Assembly (NCBI RefSeq): GCF_047345485.1
Contig: NZ_JBLFEN010000002.1
Span: forward strand, 186,001 to 250,000
Length of the DNA: 64,000 nucleotides
Origin: Jejuia sp047345485
GTDB lineage: Bacteria; Bacteroidota; Bacteroidia; Flavobacteriales; Flavobacteriaceae
Direction: 5' to 3'
Shown piece after piece: positions 54,604 to 63,123 of the stretch. Below the pieces are notes generated by a model, which was given only the letters and a program-made list of their open reading frames with translations, ran no database searches and was not told the DNA's origin. The translations under genes were made by a program, and so were the position numbers. The first letter of the stretch is position 1. Every line of letters begins with the position of its first letter.

Positions 54604-56013
54604 ATGAAATATTCAGTATATACAATTTTAGCAGTGGCATGCTTATTAACAGGATGCACCAGAGATAACTTTTTAGACTTTGAACCTAAAGGGCAAGTAA
54701 TACCTACAAAAGTAGAAGAGTTTAGAGCCTTATTAGATCAGGTAGAGCCAGATCCAAATATTAATTTTACACAAGGTTTCGGGTCTCACCATGATTTTAC
54801 AATTTTAGCAAGCGACAATTATTTTCTTTCAGAACAGGTACGTGCTAATTTTGGGATAAGCCCAGAGCAAATCAACATGTATTTATTTAGAGATCAAATA
54901 TCTACTGATAATGGTGATGATAATACATGGATACTCTATTACAATCAAATATACGTTGCCAACGTAGTTTTAGAAGGCTTAAAAACAGTTGAAAACGGCA
55001 CCTCAGAAGAAATTGCAGCATTACGAGCAGATGCCTCTTTACAGCGCGCATTTGCATATTTTAATTTAGTAAACATCTACAGTGTACATTATAATCCTGA
55101 AACTGCAAGCACAGATTTAGGCGTTCCAATAAGAGAAGGTATAGATTTAGAAGGTGCAGATTTTACTAGAGCATCTGTACAGGATATTTACGATATAATA
55201 CTTTCAGATATCAATAATAATATTAACGCATTACCAGATCTACAACCAGCTAATTTAACATTTAGACCATCCAAAGCGGGCGCATATACTTTTTTAGCTC
55301 GTGTTTTATTATATCAAGGCAGATATCAAGAAGCACTTAATGCAGCTAATAATGGCTTAAACTTAAAAAATACACTCCGAAATATTAATAGCGATCCAAC
55401 CGATCCGAGAGACGCCAATGTGATAGCTTTTCCATTGGCTCTCGAAGATCCTCAACTCATTTGGTTTAAAGATTCCGGAGGATTTACCATAGTATCTACA
55501 CCAGAATTCTATAGTTTATATGCAGATAACGATTTAAGACAACGCTGGTTTGCAGATGCTAATACATATTTCTTCGCACCAATAGATAATCCTGTTTTTG
55601 TAGCACATCGTGCAAACAATAATACCAATGTATCATTAACTACCGCAGATTTGTATTTGATAAGAATGGAATGTCATACAAGGTTAAGTAATGTGGCTGA
55701 AGCAAATAGGGATTTAAACATGTTACGAAGTAATAGATTTGAGAATGGTACGTACACACCTGTAAATATTACAGATGAAGACGATTTATTAGCATTTGTA
55801 AAAGATGAAATACGCAGGGAAAAAGCACCAAGTGTACTAAGAACTTTTGATATAAAACGCTATAACCGTTTTGACGAACAAAAAATAACGGTAACCCACA
55901 CCTTTGAGGGAGAAACCGTAGTTGTAGAACCTAACAGTTTAAACTGGGCACTCCCAATTGCAAACAACTACATTGTTGCAAATCCTGAAATAGAACAAAA
56001 CCCTAGACAGTAA
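54604..56013 (+). CDS. SusD/RagB-type surface lipoprotein
   Basis: A 469-aa lipoprotein partner of the SusC transporter, acting as a substrate-binding lid. Lipobox ACLLTGCTRD (Cys18) is followed by FLDFEPKGQVIPTKVEEFRALL (in part). TPR-like helices include LQRAFAYFNLVNIYSVHYN (in part), and the C-terminal motif is EIRREKAPSVLRTFDIKRYNRF (in part). Moderately short for SusD (often about 500 aa or more), close in size to RagB. It is directly downstream of susC, as is standard. Confidence 0.93.
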   Translation: MKYSVYTILAVACLLTGCTRDNFLDFEPKGQVIPTKVEEFRALLDQVEPDPNINFTQGFGSHHDFTILASDNYFLSEQVRANFGISPEQINMYLFRDQISTDNGDDNTWILYYNQIYVANVVLEGLKTVENGTSEEIAALRADASLQRAFAYFNLVNIYSVHYNPETASTDLGVPIREGIDLEGADFTRASVQDIYDIILSDINNNINALPDLQPANLTFRPSKAGAYTFLARVLLYQGRYQEALNAANNGLNLKNTLRNINSDPTDPRDANVIAFPLALEDPQLIWFKDSGGFTIVSTPEFYSLYADNDLRQRWFADANTYFFAPIDNPVFVAHRANNNTNVSLTTADLYLIRMECHTRLSNVAEANRDLNMLRSNRFENGTYTPVNITDEDDLLAFVKDEIRREKAPSVLRTFDIKRYNRFDEQKITVTHTFEGETVVVEPNSLNWALPIANNYIVANPEIEQNPRQ

Positions 56014-56032
56014 ATATTAAACAGAAACGATT

Positions 56033-57226
56033 ATGAAAACATTATATAAATATATAGCTAGCGTATTACTTATAGTAATTTACGTTTCATGTAATGAGTC
56101 TGACGATAGTATTTCAGGAATAACTGTTAATACAGAGGATTTTACAATTACCGCACCCGTAGTGGTACAGCAACGTGATACATTGGGGTTTCTTCGCGGA
56201 AGCTCTAACAGTGGCGAGGTTACCTATACTCTATTATCTCAAACCCCAGAAAATAGTGTGGTTTTAGGGATACGTTACGGAGAAATTATTGCTGCTAATC
56301 CAGAGGTTTTTAATGCAGATATTACCAATCAAATTAATTTAACTGTAGAAGTAAAAAAACGTAACGTTACAAGAATATCAAATGTTACTATACTAAGAAA
56401 CTTAAATGATCCCGATGGAGATGGTATAGAAAACAACAGTGATACCGATCCTAACAACCCATGTGTACCACTTCAAGATTTAACGTATACAGGGTTTAAC
56501 CCATTCAATAGTATATGGGGAGCAGCCGATTGTGATGATGATGGAATGACTAATGCAGATGAAGTGAATAGTGGCAGAAATCCATATATAGACGAATCTA
56601 CTATTGGAGATGCAGATGGTGATGGTGTTCGCGATGATGTAGACCCAGAGCCTAATAATCCATGTTTGCCAGAACAATTTGCAGGTTACCAAGATTTTAA
56701 TCCTGAAAATGAAGTATGGGCAATGGGAGATTGTGATGATGATGGCGTTTCTAATGCTGATGAATTAGCAAATGGAGAGTCGCCATATCCGCTTCCTGAT
56801 TTACCTTGTAATGAAATATTAAATTTTGATTTAGGTAATTACGAAAGAGAACTTAGAACCGTAGACTCTAATAACGGTGAAGGCGTAACCATAGGCGTTA
56901 TTGGAGAAGATTGTGGTACTTTTTTCTTTACAGGCGGTAGTTTATTTAACCAAGGCTGTTTTAATGAAGACTTAAGTATACCATTCTTTTTTACACCTAA
57001 CGATCCAACGTCATCAAACGGTACTATAGTTGTAAATCTTACCGAATATTCGTGTTTATCAGAAGATAGAGTCTCAAGTAGATTGTTTACCGTAGAAGGT
57101 TTTGGTAGTTATGCGGGTGCTTCAAGTACTGTAGAGTTTACGTATACCATAACAGAATTAGGAGACGATATTCCAGAGGAAGAACGTGTTACAACAGGAA
57201 CTCTAATTATAAGACCTTTGTCGTAA
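56033..57226 (+). CDS. Surface lipoprotein with TSP3 repeats and one four-cysteine domain
   Basis: A 397-aa lipoprotein (lipobox VIYVSCNES, Cys20). Residues about 30-120 may be a small beta domain. Residues about 126-255 carry thrombospondin type 3-like calcium repeats (DPDGDGIENNSDTDPNNPC, DCDDDGMTNADEV, DADGDGVRDDVD, DCDDDGVSNADEL). The C-terminal domain (259-397) is a ~130-residue unit with four cysteines, repeated three times in the next gene. No known family recognised for it. The gene sits where SusE/SusF-type surface binding proteins are found, so a ligand-capture role is inferred. Confidence 0.75.
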   Translation: MKTLYKYIASVLLIVIYVSCNESDDSISGITVNTEDFTITAPVVVQQRDTLGFLRGSSNSGEVTYTLLSQTPENSVVLGIRYGEIIAANPEVFNADITNQINLTVEVKKRNVTRISNVTILRNLNDPDGDGIENNSDTDPNNPCVPLQDLTYTGFNPFNSIWGAADCDDDGMTNADEVNSGRNPYIDESTIGDADGDGVRDDVDPEPNNPCLPEQFAGYQDFNPENEVWAMGDCDDDGVSNADELANGESPYPLPDLPCNEILNFDLGNYERELRTVDSNNGEGVTIGVIGEDCGTFFFTGGSLFNQGCFNEDLSIPFFFTPNDPTSSNGTIVVNLTEYSCLSEDRVSSRLFTVEGFGSYAGASSTVEFTYTITELGDDIPEEERVTTGTLIIRPLS

Positions 57227-57263
57227 CAAATAAATAGCCACCATAAAATACAAAACTAGAATT

Positions 57264-58961
57264 ATGAAAAATAAAACACATATAAAATGGCCACTAATAT
57301 TAGCAATATTTACATTAGTTTTTAACTATTCGTGTGTTGAGAATGAAGAATTTATAAGTGAAGCTGCAGATAATGATGGTGACGGTGTACTTAATAGTCT
57401 AGATGAATTTCCAGACGATCCCTGTCTGCCTGCTCAACAAATGGCATATACAGGTTTTAATGTGTTTAGTGCTATTTGGCAAAATTCTGATTGTGATGGT
57501 GATGGTGTATCTAATGCTGATGAGTTTGAAGACCAAGCACGAAATCCTTATTTAGACGAAAACACAGTAGATACTGATGGTGATGGTGTGGCAGACTTTT
57601 TAGATGAAGCACCAGAAAATCCATGTGTACCAGCACAAGAAATAGGTTATATAGGTTTTAATTCAGACAACCCAACTTGGGGAAGCGCAGATTGTGATGG
57701 TGATTTAATTACTAATATAGACGAATTTATATATGGAACAGATCCATACAGGCCATGTAATTTAAATTTCGACTTATCTAATTTCGTTAGAGAACTTAGA
57801 ACAGTAGATTCTAATAACGGAGAAGGTGTAACTATAGGTAGTTTAGGCGTAGAATGTGGAGAGTATATTTTCTCAGGTGGTGGTATTTTTAATCAAGGGT
57901 GCTTTAATGATGATGTTGAAATTCTATTCATATTCACCCCAAATGCACCAAACTCTTCAGAAGGCACAATCACTGTACCATCAACAACCTACTCTTGTCT
58001 ATCAGAAGATGGTACTGAAACCACAGAATTTACAATAGAAGGTACAGGTATATATCAAGGCGAATTAACTAGAGCAGAATTAAACTACACCATGATAACC
58101 CCAGACGGTACTCTAGAAGCTACTTTAAATATTAGACGTTTAGATGACCCTGGAGATGATAACGGAGGAGGTGATGATTGTAATTTGAATTTTGACTTTA
58201 GTAATTTTGAAGGCGAACTAATAACTAACGATTCTAATAATGGCGAAAATATTGTTGTAGCTTCTTTATTAGATAGTTGTAATGAAATATCAATTAGCGG
58301 CGACTTTTTAAATTTAGGATGTACTAACGATGATATTGAATTCCTGTTGTTTTTAGATCCTTTTGTAGAGGGTGGAAACGAAGGCAATGCTATTATTGAA
58401 AACGCTATGTTTAGTTGTATAAATGAAGCAGGAGAAGCTACAGATTACACCTTTAATGCCGTTGGATTTTTTAGTGGGAATGATGGATTTATGGAGTTTT
58501 TTGATTACGAACTTACAGGTGGCGGAGCAACAATAACTGGCAATCTATTTATAGAACAGTCTGCCGATGACGGTGGCGGAGACGAAAGAGACAGATGTAG
58601 TTTTGAAGGCGAATACAATACTATTGTAAATACAGAAGCCGGTGAAAGTTTTGGCATTGGTATATTAACTCAAAATATGGAAAATTGTAATGAATATACA
58701 TTGTCAGGTGATTTTTTAAACCTAGGTTGTACAAATGATTTTGAAATTGATGTTTTCTTTGGAGAAGAGGAAGGTGGCTCTGAGGTTATTATAGGTGAAA
58801 CCATGTTTACCTGCGAAACAGATAACGGCACTGAAACATATACCTTTAGCGCTTTTGGAGGATACTCAAATGCCGAGGGATTTATTGAGTTTTCTGAATT
58901 TATTTTAATTGATGGTTCTGGTGCAGAAACATTTGGTACGCTATTTTTTGAGCCATTATAA
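57264..58961 (+). CDS. Surface lipoprotein with TSP3 repeats and three four-cysteine domains
   Basis: A 565-aa lipoprotein (lipobox VFNYSCVEN, Cys24). Residues about 37-160 are TSP3-like calcium repeats (DNDGDGVLNSLDEFPDDPC, DCDGDGVSNADEF, DTDGDGVADFLDEAPENPC, DCDGDLITNIDEF). Three copies of the four-cysteine domain follow (from Cys165, Cys306 and Cys445), joined by Asp/Gly-rich linkers such as DDPGDDNGGGDD. Repeat 1 is close to the single domain in the upstream gene (ELRTVDSNNGEGVTIG in both), while 2 and 3 resemble each other (SGDFLNLGCTND). It probably arose by duplication of the neighbour. Function unknown. Confidence 0.75.
   Translation: MKNKTHIKWPLILAIFTLVFNYSCVENEEFISEAADNDGDGVLNSLDEFPDDPCLPAQQMAYTGFNVFSAIWQNSDCDGDGVSNADEFEDQARNPYLDENTVDTDGDGVADFLDEAPENPCVPAQEIGYIGFNSDNPTWGSADCDGDLITNIDEFIYGTDPYRPCNLNFDLSNFVRELRTVDSNNGEGVTIGSLGVECGEYIFSGGGIFNQGCFNDDVEILFIFTPNAPNSSEGTITVPSTTYSCLSEDGTETTEFTIEGTGIYQGELTRAELNYTMITPDGTLEATLNIRRLDDPGDDNGGGDDCNLNFDFSNFEGELITNDSNNGENIVVASLLDSCNEISISGDFLNLGCTNDDIEFLLFLDPFVEGGNEGNAIIENAMFSCINEAGEATDYTFNAVGFFSGNDGFMEFFDYELTGGGATITGNLFIEQSADDGGGDERDRCSFEGEYNTIVNTEAGESFGIGILTQNMENCNEYTLSGDFLNLGCTNDFEIDVFFGEEEGGSEVIIGETMFTCETDNGTETYTFSAFGGYSNAEGFIEFSEFILIDGSGAETFGTLFFEPL
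57756..58958 (+). repeat. Three tandem copies of a four-cysteine protein domain
   Basis: Units begin at 57756, 58179 and 58596 (about 420, 417 and 366 bases), each encoding a domain with Cys at the start, in a Cys-Gly/Asn turn, in GC(F/T)N(D/E) and in (Y/F)(S/T)C. A fourth copy is at 56807-57223 in the upstream gene; DNA identity between it and unit 1 is visible over AGAGAACTTAGAAC (56846 and 57789) and the following codons. Confidence 0.8.
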
Positions 58962-59023
58962 AAAATTAAATATTACATTCTAACCTTACAGTTTTAGATG
59001 TACATATCAAACAAAAATTTTGA

Positions 59024-59833
59024 ATGAAAATAAAAAGTATACTCGGTGTTTTTATAGTAGTGCTAGCTTTTAGTTGCAAGCAAAAAGTAGAAAACAAAAA
59101 AAACTCTAGTAGTTCAGAAACTAAATACGTTGAGAAAACAGAAAACACTACACCTCTATTCAGGAATTCTATAGTATCAACCGATATAGATTTTATAACA
59201 TCTACAGATCCTGATGCATTTTTAAACCTTATTTATGTAGGGCAAGACACAAAAGAAATGCCTGGAGCTGAGAATGATGAACTTTTTGATGAAAACACCT
59301 ATATTTTTAAAGCTACTTTTAAGAATAATAAAAAGGTTGAAATATGGGCACATAGTGATTTTGGAAGTAAAGCTGCTGCAAAAATATATGTTGATAAACT
59401 TACCGATAAACTCGGTAAGCTTCCTAACTTTATGAGAGAGGCACTACATCATGTTGTAATACACAAAGGAGATTCCACTGCTTTTGCAGAAGATGCGGGT
59501 AAATTTTTTGTGCTATATTCTGATAATATGGATACCAGAATTAGTAATAATGATTTAGAAGAAACGGTGTTTCATGAATCTATTCACGTAGCCTTAGATT
59601 TATTATATGCTAAAAGTAAGGGTTGGAAAACAGCTCAAACCCAAGACAAAACATATATTACAGCTTATGCAGAAAGTAAACCTAAACAAGAAGATTTAGC
59701 AGAAACAGCAATTTTTGTTTACACCATGGAAAAATATCCAGGTCGTTTAAGTTCAGATATCGAAACGTGGGTAAAAACAAATGTTCCACATCGTTATGCC
59801 TTTTTAAAAGCAATTTTCACCCCTAAGGAATAA
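59024..59833 (+). CDS. Lipoprotein with an unassigned HESIH zinc-protease motif
   Basis: A 269-aa lipoprotein (lipobox VLAFSCKQK, Cys17). The C-terminal half has HESIHVALDLLY (His184, Glu185, His188) and, 38 residues after the second His, Glu227 in EDLAETAIFVY, giving an HExxH...E zinc site. The overall order HExxH, a Tyr-rich segment (YITAYAES) and an E-x-x-A-E helix recalls lethal-factor/M34-like zincins, but similarity is at motif level only. Start is 62 bases after the preceding gene. It lies with two other metallopeptidase genes, which supports a proteolytic role outside the cytoplasm. Confidence 0.65.
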   Translation: MKIKSILGVFIVVLAFSCKQKVENKKNSSSSETKYVEKTENTTPLFRNSIVSTDIDFITSTDPDAFLNLIYVGQDTKEMPGAENDELFDENTYIFKATFKNNKKVEIWAHSDFGSKAAAKIYVDKLTDKLGKLPNFMREALHHVVIHKGDSTAFAEDAGKFFVLYSDNMDTRISNNDLEETVFHESIHVALDLLYAKSKGWKTAQTQDKTYITAYAESKPKQEDLAETAIFVYTMEKYPGRLSSDIETWVKTNVPHRYAFLKAIFTPKE

Positions 59834-59864
59834 ATCAATTAGATTATCGTTTAATTAACAACAT

Positions 59865-60806
59865 ATGAAAAAAGAAAATACTATGAAAAAAATAAAAATT
59901 ATTAGAAATATAGGCTTTACTATACTCAGTGCTTTTTTGCTGTTACTAACGCTAAATTGCGAAAATGGTAACGATCCTGTAATACGGCAAGATTTATTGG
60001 ATGAAGAAGATATGCCAGATGATAACAATCCAAATACAATGATATCTGGTGATACGTTAAGAGTACCTGTTGTACATCATATTTCAAGACGTGATAATGG
60101 TGGTAATGCTGCTGTTACCGAAGCTAGAATTAACAAAATTATGGGAGATATTAACGGTAATTTTAAATCGGCTAAAATTCAGTTTTTTTCAAAAGACATA
60201 AAATTTGTTGATAATACGCAATGGAACACACAATTTATAAAACAAGATGATTTTATTGAAAATAAGGTATTGGCGTCTTTTGAGGATCCAGATGCCTTAA
60301 ACATATTTTATTTTATCACCCTACTTAATAGAAGAAACGGTCAGATTACTGGCGAATTGGGAGCAACTGCACTATTTCCAGATCAAGGCAATAATTTAAA
60401 ACTGAGTGCTTCTTCTGTAGAAATAGAAAATACAGCAACAGCAACGCATGAAATAGGGCATTATTTAGGATTATACCATACTGATGATGATTTTACAGAT
60501 GCCCAAGGAAGACTTGAGTTAGTCGACGGGTCTAATTGTGCTGAGGCAGGTGATAAAATTTGTGACACACCTGCTTCGCCAGACCTTAATGATAGTAATA
60601 TTGATGAACCTACCTGTAACTATATTGGTACAGAAACAGATGTAAATGGTATGCGCTACAACCCTGATACTTTAAACTTTATGACTCAATGGGCAGGAAC
60701 CGACCCAAATGGCAGCTTATGTAGAAGACAATTTAGTCAAGGACAAATAGACAAAATGATATCTGTACTTGATAACGAAAGAGACTATTTAATTACTAGA
60801 GAGTAA
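59865..60806 (+). CDS. M43-family (pappalysin-like) zinc metallopeptidase lipoprotein
   Basis: A 313-aa secreted protease with lipobox LLTLNCENG (Cys32). The extended metzincin motif is ATHEIGHYLGLYHT, with His195, Glu196, His199 and His205. A cysteine pattern (SNCAEAGDKICDTPASP) and DEPTCNYIGTE follow, and the Met-turn is TLNFMTQW; these are characteristic of M43B peptidases. The ATG at 59883 (Met7) is an alternative start that gives a tighter signal peptide. It is part of the same-strand run after susCD and would cut protein outside the cell. Confidence 0.92.
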   Translation: MKKENTMKKIKIIRNIGFTILSAFLLLLTLNCENGNDPVIRQDLLDEEDMPDDNNPNTMISGDTLRVPVVHHISRRDNGGNAAVTEARINKIMGDINGNFKSAKIQFFSKDIKFVDNTQWNTQFIKQDDFIENKVLASFEDPDALNIFYFITLLNRRNGQITGELGATALFPDQGNNLKLSASSVEIENTATATHEIGHYLGLYHTDDDFTDAQGRLELVDGSNCAEAGDKICDTPASPDLNDSNIDEPTCNYIGTETDVNGMRYNPDTLNFMTQWAGTDPNGSLCRRQFSQGQIDKMISVLDNERDYLITRE

Positions 60807-60852
60807 CAAAACTCGTAAATTATTAACTCCTTAATTAAATATTATTATTTAA

Positions 60853-62769
60853 ATGAAACTACTTTTTAGCGGCATTGCACTTATATTATATACATTATCG
60901 CTTTCTAGTCAAGAGGCATTATATATGCCCAGAGAATTTAAAAAAGCCTATAAAAATAAAACACGAGAGTTAGATGGCAAACCGAGTAAACACTATTGGC
61001 AAAATTCTAGTGATTATGTAATTGAAGCAGAAGTAACACCTGGTATTTGGAAAATTAAAGGTTCGCAAACCATCTTATACGCCAATAATAGTCCTGACAG
61101 TTTATCTGAAATTGTGATTAAAATGTATCCTAATCACTATAAAAAAGGCGGTGTTCGCGCCAATAAAATTCCGCTTGTTAATTTAACAGACGGTATGGTA
61201 ATATCTAACTTAACAATAAACAACACAGCTGTTAACCTAAGTAATGATACCTCTATTAGTGATTTAGCACATGCTAGCAAGAAAAAAAGTGATACCCATA
61301 CAATTGTTGTTAATTATAGCTCTACGTTTTTAACGTTAGAATTGCCTACTCCTATCCTACCTAATTCCACAACAACATTTTCCATGAAATGGGAAACAGA
61401 AATGCCACCAATTTATGTAAATAAAATTGGTGCTTACGATAAAGAGAGTGCTTTTATGGGCTACTGGTTTCCACAAATAGCAGTGTATGATGATATAGAT
61501 GGATGGGATAAAAACGAGTACACTGGCGCACAAGAGTGTTATACGGATTTTGGGGATTTTGATGTAAAAATAACAGTACCTAAAGGAAATTACGTTTATG
61601 CTACTGGCGCTTTACTAAATGCAAAAAATGTACTAAACACAAAAGAGCACTCTGCTTATAAAGCATCTAAAAACGACTCAAAAAAAACAACTATTTTAAA
61701 TCATAATACTGATAATAAAACTAATAACTTAAAAAACATATGGCATTTTAAAGCAACACATGTTAGAGATTTTGGCTTTGGTGTTTCTAATAATTTTGAA
61801 TGGATAGCTAACGCCACAAATGTAGATGATAAAACCATCTCTTCTAATATTGTTTACAGTAAAAATGATGAAAAAAATCTTCGAAATCTTTTAGAAATTC
61901 AGGAGAAAAGTATTCAGTATTTATCGAATGAATTACCTGGTGTGCCCTACCCATACGATAGTTTTACATCCTTTATTGGTGTTCCTGAATTTGATGGCAT
62001 GGAGTTTCCAATGATGGCAAATAATGGATTTTCTAATAAAGAAATTAGTAATAACCTTATGACGTTTCATGAATTAGCACATACCTACTTACCGCATTGG
62101 GTAGGTATTAACGAAGTTAAATATTCGTGGATGGAAGAAGGTTGGGCTACGTTTTTAACCTTTAAATTTTGTAAAGCGTTATACAAAGGTACGCCTTATG
62201 AGAATTACCAACTAAAACGAACCATACGCAGTTACAATAGAAGTGCAGGCAAACAATGGGAAACACCTTTGTTTAGCCCATCAAATTATATGGTGGTTAG
62301 AAGCATGCATTTTCAACAATCATACAACAAACCTGCGTTTATGTATTTAGCCTTGGAAGATTTGTTGGGAGAAACCCTTTTTAAAACCTGCTTGCAAGCG
62401 TATTTAAAAAGATGGAACGGTAAGCACCCTACACCTTATGATTTTATGTTTACTTTTAATGATGTAAGTGGGAAAAATTTAGATTGGTTTTGGCAAAAGT
62501 GGGTCTTTGAATATGGATATGCAGATGTAGCTATCAAAAAAACAGAAAACACTAAAGTAACTATAGAAAACATAGGCGGTTTACCTGTGCCGGTATATTT
62601 ATTAGTAACATATGCCGATGCATCAACTAAAACAATACACCAAACACCAGAAGTGTGGCGTAACGGAAATTCTGAAATAACAATACATGCTCCTAAAGCT
62701 AAAACCGCTATTACATCTATAGCTTTACAAGCTGATGCATTTCCAGATATTGAGACTACAAGCAATTAA
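60853..62769 (+). CDS. M1-family aminopeptidase, exported
   Basis: A 638-aa metallopeptidase. A signal peptide (about 1-19) is followed by an N-terminal beta domain, then the catalytic domain with a GMEFPM motif (counterpart of GAMEN) in GVPEFDGMEFPMMANNG, the zinc site HELAH (His406, Glu407, His410) and the third ligand Glu429 in WMEEGWATF. C-terminal helices end WFWQKWVFEYGYADV. There is no lipobox, so it is periplasmic or secreted. It would trim amino acids from peptides produced by the two endoproteases encoded upstream. The gene is the last of the locus. Confidence 0.92.
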   Translation: MKLLFSGIALILYTLSLSSQEALYMPREFKKAYKNKTRELDGKPSKHYWQNSSDYVIEAEVTPGIWKIKGSQTILYANNSPDSLSEIVIKMYPNHYKKGGVRANKIPLVNLTDGMVISNLTINNTAVNLSNDTSISDLAHASKKKSDTHTIVVNYSSTFLTLELPTPILPNSTTTFSMKWETEMPPIYVNKIGAYDKESAFMGYWFPQIAVYDDIDGWDKNEYTGAQECYTDFGDFDVKITVPKGNYVYATGALLNAKNVLNTKEHSAYKASKNDSKKTTILNHNTDNKTNNLKNIWHFKATHVRDFGFGVSNNFEWIANATNVDDKTISSNIVYSKNDEKNLRNLLEIQEKSIQYLSNELPGVPYPYDSFTSFIGVPEFDGMEFPMMANNGFSNKEISNNLMTFHELAHTYLPHWVGINEVKYSWMEEGWATFLTFKFCKALYKGTPYENYQLKRTIRSYNRSAGKQWETPLFSPSNYMVVRSMHFQQSYNKPAFMYLALEDLLGETLFKTCLQAYLKRWNGKHPTPYDFMFTFNDVSGKNLDWFWQKWVFEYGYADVAIKKTENTKVTIENIGGLPVPVYLLVTYADASTKTIHQTPEVWRNGNSEITIHAPKAKTAITSIALQADAFPDIETTSN

Positions 62770-63123
62770 AATTAAACAGCCTTACACTTTATAATAATAT
62801 AGTTTTACTATAAAAAATCAGTTGTGCATTTTTAAAATTTTCTGTCAATTCTAGTAAATTCCACGATTAAAATGAATGAAATTTATATAGAGACTACGAA
62901 TTTTTATATATGAATTGGTTCTCGATACGATGTTTTGATTAAAGAACCACTCGAACCTTTACAAAACCGACATTAAGCTATTTATTTTAACTCAAAATGA
63001 ACAACTGGTTATAGAATTTAGAAACTTTGTTTTAAGATATTCTATTTTCATCTAGCCTTTAGTTTTGTTTTCTTTATTTTTACTAGATTAGTATAATCAT
63101 CACTTATATAACTATTTTAAATA
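62770..63123. other. Intergenic region holding the second palindromic element
   Basis: About 354 bases between the M1 peptidase gene and the LacI-type gene. Positions 62819-63007 are the second copy of the palindromic element. The remaining ~115 bases before the LacI ATG are AT-rich, with no recognised promoter consensus. Confidence 0.5.
62819..63007 (-). repeat. Palindromic intergenic element, copy 2
   Basis: About 189 bp bounded by CAGTTGTGCATTTT (62819-62832) and AAAATGAACAACTG (62994-63007), inverted with one mismatch. Its reverse complement aligns to copy 1 at 41389-41566, sharing CATTTTGAGTT(A/G)AAATAAA, AATGTC(A/G)GTT, CGAGAACCAATTCATAT and AATTTCA(C/T)TCATTT. The two are in opposite orientation and 21 kb apart. 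Confidence 0.75.
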
